A stretch of DNA of 64,000 nucleotides. It comes from Apostichopus japonicus. Its lineage: Eukaryota > Echinodermata > Holothuroidea > Aspidochirotida > Stichopodidae. Location of the stretch: positions 19,374,265 to 19,438,264 of the forward strand of contig NC_092573.1 in NCBI RefSeq assembly GCF_037975245.1, given 5' to 3'. Position numbers and translations under genes: made by a program. The notes beneath the pieces are model-generated. The model ran no database searches. It saw only the letters and a program-made list of their open reading frames with translations, and had not been told where the DNA came from. Shown here piece after piece: positions 14,171 through 25,799 of the stretch; positions within the stretch are counted from its first letter, which is position 1; every line of letters starts with the position of its first letter.

Positions 14171-16123
14171 CAGGTGCGTATCCAGGGGGGGCGTTGGGGG
14201 CGCTCCCCCCGGGTAAGGAAAAGAGGAGAGAAAAAAAGAGAAGAAAAAAGGGAAAAGGAGGGGGAAAAAAGAAAAGGAGGAGAGGAAGGAAGGGAAAAGA
14301 AAAAGAAAAAAGAGAGAAAAAGGAAAAAAGGAGGGAGTAGAAGATAGCCAAGACCTCGGGAAGATAAAGAGGAACAGCCATAGTTAAAGCGCTGATCCCT
14401 ATAACATACACAGGGTAGCCAGTGACAGATCAAGGATTACGGAGGGGGTGTGCGCCTCACCCTACCCCTTACACCGACAACTCCATTTTTGACGTTTCCA
14501 TTTTTCCTCTCTCACTAATGTATCTATATAAATACTATATATGGTCTATCATAACGCGTGTGTGTGTATGGACGCCTTAAACAATTGTACAATTGTGCTA
14601 TATGGAACCAACTGTGGCTGGTCTTGAACTCGACCGAGTCGTCGGGGTACATGACGCATTTCGGGAAGGGGGCGACCGCCCCCCCCCCCGAGCAAATTTT
14701 CTTTATGACATCGCTAGTAATTTCAAAATAGACAATGCTTAGATGCAACTTACAAGGCCTGGGAAGTGTCATTTCCAGCGATCTGGGAGGCATTTTCGGC
14801 CAAAGTTTTTCTTGTACGCTTCACGCCAACTCATGGTGGCGCTTCGCTTAGATAGTTTGCCTACAGGCTTCGCCCCTCCCTTGGCAATTACTCGCTACAC
14901 GCCTGTTCGAATTTGTAAAGCAAAGAGCAGATATAACATCATATCAGTGAGCATTGAAATGCATGTTCCACGATGAACAGCCTCAAAAACTGTCTATGTG
15001 TGTAGTAAAAGGCGTAGGAGCCCAATTGGATTTGGGGGCTGTAATGACTTGCCCGAAAAAAAGCCAAAATTTTTCGCGCGCAAAGCGCGTTCAACATATC
15101 AATGCCAATATCATATAAGCAAGCATCGGTCATTACAGTGCATGGCATCGTGTACCGCACGGTCCGTGAAAGTTGCACAGTATACCGCCGGATGCTATGT
15201 AAACAACCAAATGTCTTATGTAGATGGAGAAAAATCATACAGATCCATTTATGTCAAAACTCTCTTTTACAGTAGTAATGTCGGCCAAGCTTACAACTTT
15301 ATTTTAATTACCAAGGAGATAATTTTTAAGCTATTCATTGCTATTTATTTTTCTTTCAGTAGGTGCCCGAAAAAGATGGGGAAAAATTTGGTTGCGGGGG
15401 GGGGGGGGGGAGGGGGGCTGCAGCCACCGCCTCCTACGGGACCTACGCCTATGTGTGTAGTGTTCGGTTTCGATATACCTGATATCGGAAATATCTGCTA
15501 TTTTTCATTTCCTTCAATCAAGTTTTATAATAGCCATTATAAGAGGTTGCAATATTTCTACACCAATAAATTAACTGTGTCGGAATTTTAGAAAATTTCC
15601 TCACCAACATTCTTCATCATACTTTCCTCTACTCGTGCAACTTTGACCTGTCTGTTAGGGGTTCAAGGAGGTTTTTCTATATTGCTTGTCCATAGATTGA
15701 ATTTTGTGCAACATTATGGGTATGTTTTGAAGTGATTTCATTCACGAGAAATAGGAATTTTCAAATTCTCAACAAATAATGGGCTTTAAACCTTGAAAAG
15801 TGGGGCTTTCGGATATTGTGGGCCGTGACGTAGAATCACCTACAAAAGCAATGATCCATAGGACATGCAATGAGGTCGAACATGATGTGTGACAATCTTC
15901 AAAAAGGTTATGGATGGAAAAAACTTTTGGGAAATACTTGGTTCTCAGGCAAAAGTGTATACATCTGGTTGGTCATTTTCAAGCCCGAGAAGTGCTATTT
16001 CCGGTGATCTGGGGGGTATCAAAACCAGAAATTTTCTTGTACGCTGCGCGCCAACCGATGGTGGCGCTCCGCTTAGATAGTAATTCGCGCCCCCCGGGTT
16101 AGAAAATCCTGGATACGCGCCTG
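14171..16123. mobile_element. composite hAT-like non-autonomous element, copy A (1.95 kb)
   Basis: Terminal inverted repeats are CAGGTGCGTATCCAGG at the left and CCTGGATACGCGCCTG at the right, one mismatch in 16. A 5-bp target duplication CGAAC lies at 14166-14170 and 16124-16128. A paralogous flank at about 23818-23834 shows the uninterrupted site (GTATCGAACAATACTAG), so the insertion limits are directly confirmed. The element contains a purine-rich segment (14215-14345), internal hAT-like ends (CAGTGACAGATCAAGG near 14422; CTACACGCCTG near 14894-14904) and a nested insertion at about 15007-15448. Its ORFs do not resemble a transposase. hAT-type ends are clear, but a 5-bp duplication is shorter than the usual eight. 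Confidence 0.88.
15007..15448. mobile_element. nested insertion inside copy A
   Basis: A ~440-bp segment bordered by direct repeats CTATGTGTGTAGT (14994-15006 and 15449-15461). Its ends are near-inverted (GGCGTAGG at the left, CCTACGCC at the right). The same nested segment occurs in copy B (about 21569-22006), whereas copy C at 35581-35593 keeps one uninterrupted copy of the target word. No coding capacity recognised. Confidence 0.75.
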
Positions 16124-16363
16124 CGAACAATACTAGTTCTGTTTTGGTGATAAATTTTGCCTTACTCTAGAGATCAAACATGATATCATGCTAACCAATT
16201 CGAAATCATTTGTGATTCCTAAAGCCGGATCTCGAAAGAGATACTTTGAACTGACTTTATGTTAATGAAAATGGAGGTAAACGACAAAGGCAAATGAACA
16301 TATATAATTGAAAATCGTAATGAGTTGGAAAATCAAGAACAGTGATAAAACTTTTTAAAAATA

Positions 16364-16365
<2 letters not shown>

Positions 16366-16426
<61 letters not shown>

Positions 16427-16473
16427 GATTTTCAGGAAAGAAATGTTAACTACTTGCTTATTAACGTATAACG

Positions 16474-16538
<65 letters not shown>
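16366..16538. repeat. two long (TA)n microsatellites
   Basis: Near-perfect TA dinucleotide runs at about 16366-16424 and 16477-16538, separated by a short unique stretch containing ATTAACGTATAACGTT. That stretch recurs at about 16629-16646 in the sequence after the second run, suggesting local duplication. Confidence 0.85.
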
Positions 16539-16543
<5 letters not shown>

Positions 16544-17364
16544 TTTCGATCTGCTTTCCTGTTTGCTAGTATTTTTCTCATGTTGATATGAATCATTTTT
16601 AGAACAGGAAAGAAATGTTAATTACTTGCTTATTAACGTATAACGTTCGTTTCGTAGAAACAGTCTTAGTTGGATTAATTCCATTGTTATTTGAGAAAAC
16701 AATAAAAACGGAATTTTATACGCTCCTCTATTATTCATATTCTAGGGTATCCGAATCTGATTATAATACTTTTCTAATATACACTGTGTATACGTAGGCT
16801 ACAATGTTAGGATTTTGATACATCTGTTGGTGCAAAGTTCCAGCAAAAAATTGACAGACAATTTCCATACTATTTGCTTGGTCCAATTATCGATTACCGT
16901 CAACCGTGAACATTCGATTCCTCAGTATTTCGTCGCCCATGCATGCAGACACTTTTCATATCATCCATTTAATACTATAGTATTAATACTATATTATGTA
17001 AAGAGCATATTGCAAATTTTCAAATTATTATTGAATTTATTCAAAGTTTAAAATGAAACTGGTTAGTCAAACCAACGAGCAACATTTTATCCATTTTTTA
17101 GAATCGACAAATTTATCAAAATCAACTCCAAAAAGGCTGCTTTAGAAAAAGCCTGCATGAACCGATAAATATGGTTCCTATACTGGAGACCTAATGGATC
17201 ACTATGTATATTAAATATGGTTGCTGAATTGAAAGTCTTTTTCAATTTTTTCCTATGCATGTGTTAAACCTTAATTTTGTATAATTATGAAGTAAATTAA
17301 AGTAAAATATTAACTGCAATGCCCGCAGCAGCTATAAAATAATTCTTTCATTTGATATTCGCAG

Positions 17365-18203
17365 GAAGGAAAATAAAAGAGAAAGTTGTGCTTGCGTTCA
17401 AGACACCACGCGTGCACAGAGTCAGATCGGTGAGATTGATCTTAGCCAAACGCCCAGGAGAATTTATCGGAATTTGTAACCATCTCAGAATTTCTACATT
17501 GACTAATAAACAATCGGTTTATTCAAATGCATCAGTTTGTCTCCGTTCCAAACTGATTTCTAGCAACTACAGTATGTTTGATATAACCAGGCTCTCGCGC
17601 AACTGGTCTACGGATGACGTGCCGCTTAATCTCACAATTATCATCCACGGTGGGTGTAGGAAACGTGACCCTACTTGGATACCAGACGTAGCATATCAAC
17701 TACAGCCGGGACAAGAAGACAGCCCCGTCCTGCTCTTCTATGATGATGAAAAGCAGCCATTTTGGAAAAATGCTACCTCTCTGTTGAGATCGATGTCTGA
17801 CCTGAGAGAACGCACTACCAGATCTCCGAGGGGGAGACCGGCTACCAGACGACCCATTCCTTGTACACTGCGACCATGGGAGATGCATGTCGATGACATC
17901 GGTTGGGGAGATTTTGTTTATCGACCGACTTCTTTTCAAGTCAATTTTTGCCGCGGAAAATGTCGCTTGCTTATGAACAATGATATCAATTCAAGCACAC
18001 ACTCAATTGTAAAAAGTATGTATATCTCGCGAAATATGCGTAATACACGAGGGAACAGGAGACCTTTAAACCCGCCTAGACTCACGTGGTCGGCTTGCGT
18101 ACCTGACAAGTTTAGAAAAGTTGTAGTGTTGTCTGAAAATGAAGGGAAATTCGAGTTTGTAGAATGGGATGACATTGAAGCGACATCGTGCAGATGTGCT
18201 TGA
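17365..18203 (+). CDS. TGF-beta superfamily ligand, coding exon 2 (prodomain and mature cystine-knot domain)
   Basis: This exon follows the acceptor TTCGCAG and continues exon 1 in phase. It encodes the rest of the prodomain, a basic processing region (RGRPATRR) and a 113-residue C-terminal domain starting at its first knot cysteine (about residue 268 of 380). The domain has the family landmarks: DIGWGDFVYRP, CRGKC as the C-x-G-x-C, then SACVP and a final CRCA. It has six cysteines, not seven: where most ligands have CC before VP, this one has AC, so the inter-chain disulphide cysteine is missing, as known for GDF9, BMP15 and GDF3. The loop between the third knot cysteine and SACVP is long (45 residues) and rich in Arg and Asn. 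The stop is TGA at 18201. Family assignment is strong; subfamily is not. Confidence 0.85.
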
Positions 18204-20159
18204 AGATTGTATCGTTAATTTGACTGAAAATTCAACTCGTGTTCAGCACTCCTTAGTTTATACCTGTATGTAGTTAATAACTAACATACGTGTTACATGT
18301 TGATCAGGCTGTTATACAATAACAAAAAGGGATTTTATACCCAGATCATGTTTCGTCTAATCAGGCAGGTGTGTAAAACATTATCAGCCAGATTGGCTTT
18401 AGATTCAAACAGTGCCTATATGTTCATCTATATCAATACCATACGTGTATTTGTAAATAGACCATATGTCTGTGTTTGTGTTCGTCTATGGCTATATATC
18501 TATGTCTAGTATATACATCTGTTTAAACGCCTATGTTTATGGTGGTTAGTATGTCTACGTATATGTCTACCTCTGTCTATATCTATGTTTATATGTGTAT
18601 GCCTGTATATATGTCTAAGGCTATGGTTTACCTCAGCGTTTTACGAAGGGTGACGTAACTTCCGGTTTCTTTTGTGATACAGACAAGTCCAGAAAACAAA
18701 TCATGTATATATATGATCTATGACGGTATTTAACACGGTATTTACCTTACTATTTAAAATGAAGACTATAGGCAAGAACTTTTGATATGTTTTAGCTTAT
18801 CCTTAAAAACATTGCTATCGGTCTAGGATGAGTTTGTACATTAATTGCAGTGCTTGATAATTGACCGTTTAAACATCCAAGGCTCATTAATTGAAGAGGC
18901 TGTACTACTTAGTCTAAGACACAGATCATACGGTCATTTCCTCAAATGCAACACAAAACTCAAAGCCGGGAAAACGTAGGACTATTATTGCCTCAAATAA
19001 CATGTTTACAATGCATTACGAATGGTCTCAATGCCCTTTGGTCTTGAATGCCATCCAAGTGTGCCCTGTTGTTCATATGAAGTTAAAGAAAGATGTTGTG
19101 TTATTGAAATTAATAAATAATATGGATTGGCATAACATTTAGGCCTGCACTGAGGAGCCACGTCATCATCAGTTCAACTTACCAGGAGTGGATTGTTTAA
19201 AGCTGAACATCTCGCAAAAAGGAAAAACATCTCTAGAGTATTAGCACTTTTTATTTCTTGGACTATTGCCAAAAGTCATCCCTTAAGCTTTTCGATTCTG
19301 CAACATAACAATGTATTACGTTCTATATAGCATGACTAATAACTATTTCTGATATCAACTAATAAAGCAAAAAATCTACACTTTTGTCAGTTTTATCGTT
19401 ACTATTTACAAATAATACTAATTTATGAAAGGATGACGGCATGCTGGCGACGAAACGAATGAGATGATGCACTTTTAGCTATAATTAAAACGTTCATTCT
19501 TAAGGTGAATAATATATTACGTTAGTCTACATAATCAGGGATGTGTAGATATCCCAAATGTACTTAAATTATATCTTATATCGGCGGTCCGCAAACGTTT
19601 AAGCTCACGACCCAAAAGGTTTCATGGGCCTGACAGAGACACGATCTCACCAGATCCCCACCTCCTCAGAATGGATGTTTACAATGCATGACAGTTCTAT
19701 AGCTTGGACTATATGGACAACGACACGCTCCGTAAACCGTAGATAACCTTTTCCGATGTCTGGAAAGATCCCGCGACCCACCGAATTTTCTTTTTTTCGA
19801 GTCTAGGACTATCCCAATAGCTGGCGCACCGTTTCTTTACATAGCCCCGTGTTTCGTCATACGTTTCTTAGAGGTTCTCGCCCATCCTGCGAGTTCGTAC
19901 TAACGGAACTCGAAGGAGGTATATCTCGAGTATATACCACGTGATAATGTTATAGTGTTTACATATCAACTTATATCATATGTACACAGATCTATCCTGC
20001 CTGAGTAACCAGCTGAACTTATGCAGGAACTCGCGAAGAAGCCATCATTGGCCTATCAAAGCCGCAAGCTGACCGAAGTCAGTCTCTAAGATTCATACTT
20101 AACGTCCATGATTATGAATTCTCAATTGTCAACAACTCTGTACTGGACGACATGCATTA
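18204..20159. other. 3' flank of the TGF-beta-like gene; low-complexity and old repeats
   Basis: No gene seen. From 18470 to 18620 the sequence is a degenerate TATGTCTA-type low-complexity run. At about 19580-19810 words such as GGTCCGCAAACGTTTAAGC and CCCGCGACCC resemble decayed hAT termini, but I cannot define ends or a target duplication. Confidence 0.35.
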
Positions 20160-20230
20160 ATCTTGGAGTGACTCAAACTCGGGACCTTATGATTGAAAGG
20201 CACTGGCGTTAACCACTGAGCTTACACTCC
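20160..20230 (-). mobile_element. tRNA-like SINE fragment
   Basis: On the minus strand an A-box-like AAGCTCAGTGGTTAACGCC is followed 35 bp later by a degenerate B box GAGTTTGAGTC. A CCTT/AAGG hairpin stands where the anticodon arm would be. The T stem does not pair, so this is a tRNA-derived pseudogene or SINE head, not a working tRNA gene. Confidence 0.5.
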
Positions 20231-20915
20231 TTGTGTTAACACTCCTTGACTTAGAGGAGAAATATACCCTACCTAGACTTTTCTGCTAGGAGAATACCGT
20301 TTTGCAGTACGCTCGTATCGACAGAAGCAAAACGAATGCTTGAAAACATTTCTTCCAACCTTAAAAATCGATTTAATTGTCACACATGGTTTTCGCCATT
20401 TTGTTTAAATTCCGATAGTTCCCGCTTGTTTCGTGACGTAAGCGAGCCACATATGTCGCATTTCAAAAACATACATTTCCTATGTGCTGTTCACGATAAC
20501 TAAAGCAATATGTAGTCAAATTTTTCTTCCAAAACCCGTTCCGAGCTCGGGAATTTTTGAAAAAGAGAACTTGGATGCAATTGGACTTGACTGTCATGTG
20601 AATACACAGTGGAGGAACTGAGGCAACGAGACCTAGAGCTTGCTAAACAGATCGCATATGTGGCCGACATTGGCAGTTACCATATTATGCTAGTATATAC
20701 TGCTAATACTAGTAACAGTTCTGCGACGGAGGGACAGGCCTGGTGCCTTTGTGCCTTCTGAACGTTTCTTTTCTCTGGAAATCTTTTCTCGTCAGGAATA
20801 ACATAATATCGTTTTTCCTTGCCTGTTCCTCCTTCCCTCTCCTGTTTACAACAATCAAATGCTTGACGGGCTCCGGAACTTTGCACCAACTTCCGAACAA
20901 TCTCCGAGAGCAAGT

Positions 20916-22476
20916 CAGGGGCGTATCCAGGATTTTCTAACCCGGGGGCGCGAATTACTATCTAAGCGGAGCGCCACCATCGGTTGGCGCGCAGCGTACA
21001 AGAAAATTTCTGGTTTTGATACCCCCCAGATCACCGGAAATGACACTTCTCGGGCTTGAAAATGACCAACCAGATGTACACTTTTGCCTGAGAACCAAGT
21101 ATTTCCCAATAGTTTTTTTTCCCCCATCCATAACCTTTTTGAATCATGCTCGACCTCATCGCATTTCCTGTGGATCATTGCTTTTTGTACGTAATTCTAC
21201 GTCGCGGCCCACAATACCCGACAGCCCCACTTTTGAAGGTTTAAGCCCATTTTTTGTTCAAAATTTCAAAATTCACATTTCTCGTGATTAAATTCACTTC
21301 AAAACATACCCACAATGTTGCAAAAAAATGTCATCTATGGACAACCAATATAGAAAAACCTCCTTGAACCACTAACAGACTGGTGAAAATTGCACGAGTA
21401 GAGGGAAGTATGATGAAGAATGTTGGTCAGGAAATTTTCGAAAATTCCGACACAGTTAATTTATTGGTGTACAAATATTGAAAGCTCCTATAACGGCTAT
21501 TAAGAAACTTCGTTGAAGGAAATGAAAAAAATACCAGATATTTCCGAAACCGAACACTACACACATAGGTCAAGGAGGCGGGGGGGGGGGGGGGCTAACG
21601 AGAATTTTTCGGGCACCTATACTGAAAGAAAAATACATTGCAATGATGTAGCTAAAGGAAATGAATAATTTAAAAATTATCTCCTTGGAAATTAAAATAA
21701 AGTTCTAAGCTTGGCCGACTAATTCGCCATTACGAATGTAAAAGAGAGTTTTGACATAATTGGACCTCCATGCTTTTTCTCCACCTACATAGGACAATTC
21801 GTTGTTTATATGAGCATCCCGCGGTATACTGCGCAACTTTCAGTGACCGTACGGTACATGATGGCATGCGATGTAATAACCGATGCTTGCTTATATGATT
21901 TTGACAATAACATGTTGAACGCGCGCTCCGCGCGCGAAAATGTTGGTTATATTTTTCGGGCAAGTCGTTACAGCTCCCCAAATCAAATTGGGCTCCTTCG
22001 CCTTTGACTACACACATCGACAGTTTTGAGGCTGTTCATCCTGCACGCCATTTTCATGCTCACTGATATGATGTGATATCTGCTGTTTGCTTTACAAATT
22101 CGAACAGGCGCGTAGCGAATAATTTGCCAAGGGAGGGGCGAAGCCTGTAGGCAAACTATCTAAGCGTAGCGCCACCACGAGTTAGCGCGAAGCGTACAAG
22201 AAAATTTTGGTCGAAAATGCCTCCCAGATCGCTGGAAATGACACTTCCCATGCCTTGTAAGTTGCATCTCAGCATTTTCTATTTCGAATTTACTAGCGAT
22301 ATCATAAAAAAAAATATTCTCGGGGGGGGGGGGGGGGCGGCGGTCGCCCCATTCCCGAAATGCGTCATGTTCCCCGACGACTCGGTCGAGTTCGAGACCA
22401 GCCACAGTTGGTTTCATAGCACAATTGTTTAAGGCGTCCATATACACACACACGCGTTATGATAGACCATATATAG

Positions 22477-22522
<46 letters not shown>

Positions 22523-22903
22523 TACATTAGTGAGAGAGGAAAAATGGAAACGTCAAAATTTGAGTTGTCGGTGTAAGAGGTAGGGTGAGGCGCACGCCCC
22601 CTCCGAAATCCTCGATCCGTCACTGGCTACCCGGCCATGTGTATATAATAGGGTGTCACTGTTCCTTTTCCTCTTCCCGGTGTCTTGGCGTTTATCTTCT
22701 ACTCCCTCTCTCCTTTTTCACTCCTTCTTCTTTTTCTTTTCCCTTCCTTCCTCTCCTCCTCCTCCTCCTCCTCCTCCTCCTCTTTTTTCCCTCTTTTTTC
22801 TTTTCCCCCCCTCTTTTTACCCTTTTTTCTTCTCTTTTTTCCCTCCTCTTTTTCGTACCCGGGGGGAGCGCGCCCCCAACGCCCCCCCCCGGATACGCGC
22901 CTG
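20916..22903. mobile_element. composite hAT-like non-autonomous element, copy B (1.99 kb, inverted relative to copy A)
   Basis: The ends are CAGGGGCGTATCCAGG and CCGGATACGCGCCTG, with an exact 5-bp target duplication CAAGT (20911-20915 and 22904-22908). The internal order matches copy A read in reverse: an end module, the nested insertion (about 21569-22006), a second end-like module around 22109-22250, a (TA)n tract, and a pyrimidine-rich stretch near 22690-22855. Long Phe/Ser/Leu/Pro and Lys/Glu/Arg frames come only from the pyrimidine tract. Having both copies with the same nested layout shows the composite moved as one unit. Confidence 0.88.
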
Positions 22904-23697
22904 CAAGTGTACATACAACTCATATCCAGAGAGGGGAATTGTTTAACTTACGATTTGGCTCGATGACGTCATTTTTAAAGCGCCCTCTTCAAACAATTGC
23001 CACCAATACAGTAGGGTTGAAAAAAATTTCTGGAAATAAGGGGAAAGATCGTTTTGACTAGTTATTTCACAATGGTTGTAAGAATATTAGTCTCTACTAT
23101 AAGGTCACTATAAAACACCAGGATTTATATCTCCTTTTTCCCACCTCCTCTGTTTTCCTGTTTCCCACCTCTCGCCCATTTCTTGACCGATCGGTCAAAT
23201 GGATCTAACTTTTTTTACAACTGTGGAGATTCACTTCAGTATCCGAAAACTTCCGACCCAAAACAGAACTGATTATTCGCACTGGAATCCATTATAGTTT
23301 TGTTATTCCCCAACCCCACCCGTCTCTTCCAATATGTCCACCCAAAACGGAGTCATTTAGAAACCTACCACACATGCTTGTAATATGTGAAGTTGACTAA
23401 CTATACCTATTGGCATACAGCTATATAGCCATGTGTTATGTCCTGGATTAGCCTACATGAAATAACTACTTTGAATAAGCCCTATACATCTTGCCATAAA
23501 GTTACGCACAATTGTATGGAACATTCGATGTTGCCCACCCAGTAAATTATAACAGAACGACTGGTCAGTTAAAGAAACAAATATTGTTATTTACTACCTG
23601 AAATGACAAAAGAGTGTGTGTGTGTGGGGGGGGGGGTGGGGAAGTTATATCGTTCCTGTTTCTCTCACTTACGTATATCACTCACTTCTATCAAATT

Positions 23698-23996
23698 GCC
23701 TCCCGCTTGATATGCGGACACCCTAACCACTAGACCATGGACGCTGATTGTATGCCCAGAGTTTCGAAACCGGTAAGGAAGGTCGTAATTCCACTGTAGG
23801 CGTTTGTCACCTGTATCGAACAATACTAGTTCTGTTTTGGTGACATATTTTGCCTTACTTTAGAGATCAAACATGATGCTAACCAACTCGAAATCATTTG
23901 TGATTCCTAAAGCCGGATCTCGAAAGAAATACTTTGAACAGACTTTATGTTAATGAAATGGAGGTAAACGACAAAGGCAAATGAATATATATATAT

Positions 23997-24072
<76 letters not shown>

Positions 24073-24125
24073 TTATATATTTATATATAATTGAAATCGT
24101 AATGAGTTAGAAAATCAAGAACCGT
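23698..24125. repeat. paralogue of the copy-A insertion site (empty site) plus (TA)n
   Basis: This block matches DNA on both sides of copy A: the tRNA-like head at 23698-23741, then the words leading into TGTATCGAACAATACTAG, then the flank that in the other copy begins at 16124. It lacks the 1.95-kb element. It ends in a long (TA)n tract (about 23984-24085) and the body motif GAGTTAGAAAATCAAGAAC. Confidence 0.8.
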
Positions 24126-25796
24126 GACATTATATAGCGCTTTACAAGGAATAAAATAAAACATTCAAATGAACAAATACAAGCAAGAAATGGGGGGGGG
24201 GGGACTTTATCAAATAAACTGAAGTAAAAGAGCGCATGTGCGAGAAGATGAGTATAGATGTGCATGTGTCACCATATGTGCTTCCGAGTTTGCGCTCTGA
24301 CTCATTATCATCACGTATCTGGATTATTCCGGTTTTGTAAATATATTAATAGGAATATCTGTCACTTGTGATAAAATGCATCTTGAGTGTCTTGAGGTAT
24401 CAACTGACACGTCGGACAGACTGAAGTCATGCGCGATGACACAGATTAGAATACCACGTAGCTTTCAATGAATTATTTGTTTTAAAATATAGAATAACAA
24501 ATAGCAGTTCATTTTTAAAGAGGAATATAACAAACTTGAAAAGATATTTTCACTACAGTAAGTAATTAAAATGCATGCAAATGTTGCTTTGAAATTATCT
24601 AGAAATCTTCCACAATTATTATATTATTTGATTTGTAGCAAATGCTTAAACATCAAGGCAGACACTCGACTACGTCACTTCCGGTTCAATTATGTTGCTT
24701 CGACTGTGACTGAAGCGTACATTACATTACATAAAATATAAGTTGGTTTCAGTCTTTATCGCCTAATGGGAGGAAAGCCTGTCGCCTTGGTTTTATAATG
24801 TTAGTTGATAACACCTTCAAGAAGAAATATAAGTTAATAATTAAATTCACGTTGTAAACAATTTTAAACAGTTTTAACCTTTAAATTAAAGTACCTCTTG
24901 GTCATTTTCCAGATTAAATACATATGAGGTCCATGGTCTTTACTATAGTCATTTTGCGTAGAATGTATAGGATGTTTCTTCTTTCATAGAAATGCACTCT
25001 TTACATATCCTTATACAATTAAGCCCAGTTTTGTGACAATTGGGGGTTGGTTAACATTACATGAATATTCAATTTACTATAGAAACCTGCAAGGAAGTGA
25101 TATCTTCATCACTTTAGTTCATCACGACAAAGCAATTTCTCTCTCTATGTATATATGCGTGTTTTTGTTTAACCGCGGTATATTTCTTTAAGATCCATGT
25201 TACTTGAACGTGGCTACATGCTCAGGATAATCTCCCTTCGAGATCAAAACACTGTAAATACACATCACGTCTATGTTATTAGACCTCTCCCAGTCGGAGT
25301 GCAATTCATAAATCAATAAAAATTCCCACGTGATGTCAAGAAGAACGACAACGTTTGTCATCATTGCGCGAGTATTTGTAAGAAGTAACATAACATTTCA
25401 TAGACATTAATATTACAAAACACCGAATTCCTAATTTTCTTATCATCATCTCATGTTTGTTAGTGATTCACAATATCTTGGTAGCCACGGAAAAGGGGTT
25501 TCTTCTTACATCAAACCATATTTTTACACCAAAACACGAAGGTTTGACAAAAACTGCAGGCCTATCCTCACAAATCTATGAAAATAATGGAAAACAAAAA
25601 TTTTCCGTTCTTATAGACAGTGTACATACCACGTAGAAGTAGTTGACATGGGGGGGGGGGGTGGGGTGGGAGGGGGTTGGTGGATATGAAGGCGCCACGT
25701 AGCTTCTGTTAAGATGTATCCCTGCCATGGTCTTTTTAAAATTAAACCCAAACCGAGATAGAATCTCGACACACACACACAAATCTGGTCGGTTAC
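24126..25796. other. non-coding stretch, nothing recognised
   Basis: AT-rich sequence without a supported exon or repeat boundary. A poly(G) run lies near 24193-24203 and a G-rich run near 25651-25678. Confidence 0.35.
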
Positions 25797-25799
25797 AGG

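Larger units (their letters stand above)
13190..17364 (+). other. intron of the TGF-beta-like gene
   Basis: A 4.2-kb intron bounded by a GTAAGC donor at 13190 and the acceptor TTTGATATTCGCAG ending at 17364. The phase-1 join gives Gly (G+GA) and keeps the frame open. The intron carries a tRNA-like SINE piece, a 1.95-kb composite hAT-like element (14171-16123) and two long (TA)n tracts near 16366-16424 and 16477-16538. Confidence 0.7.

Noticed and set aside
14070-14433. Phe/Leu/Ser/Pro-rich and Lys/Glu/Arg-rich ORFs (also at 22585-23061)
   Set aside because: They are translations of the purine/pyrimidine tract inside the composite hAT-like copies, present in overlapping frames.
14998-15591. 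197-codon ORF inside copy A as a possible transposase
   Set aside because: It spans the nested insertion boundary and a poly(G) run, is not kept in copy B, and shows no hAT motifs.
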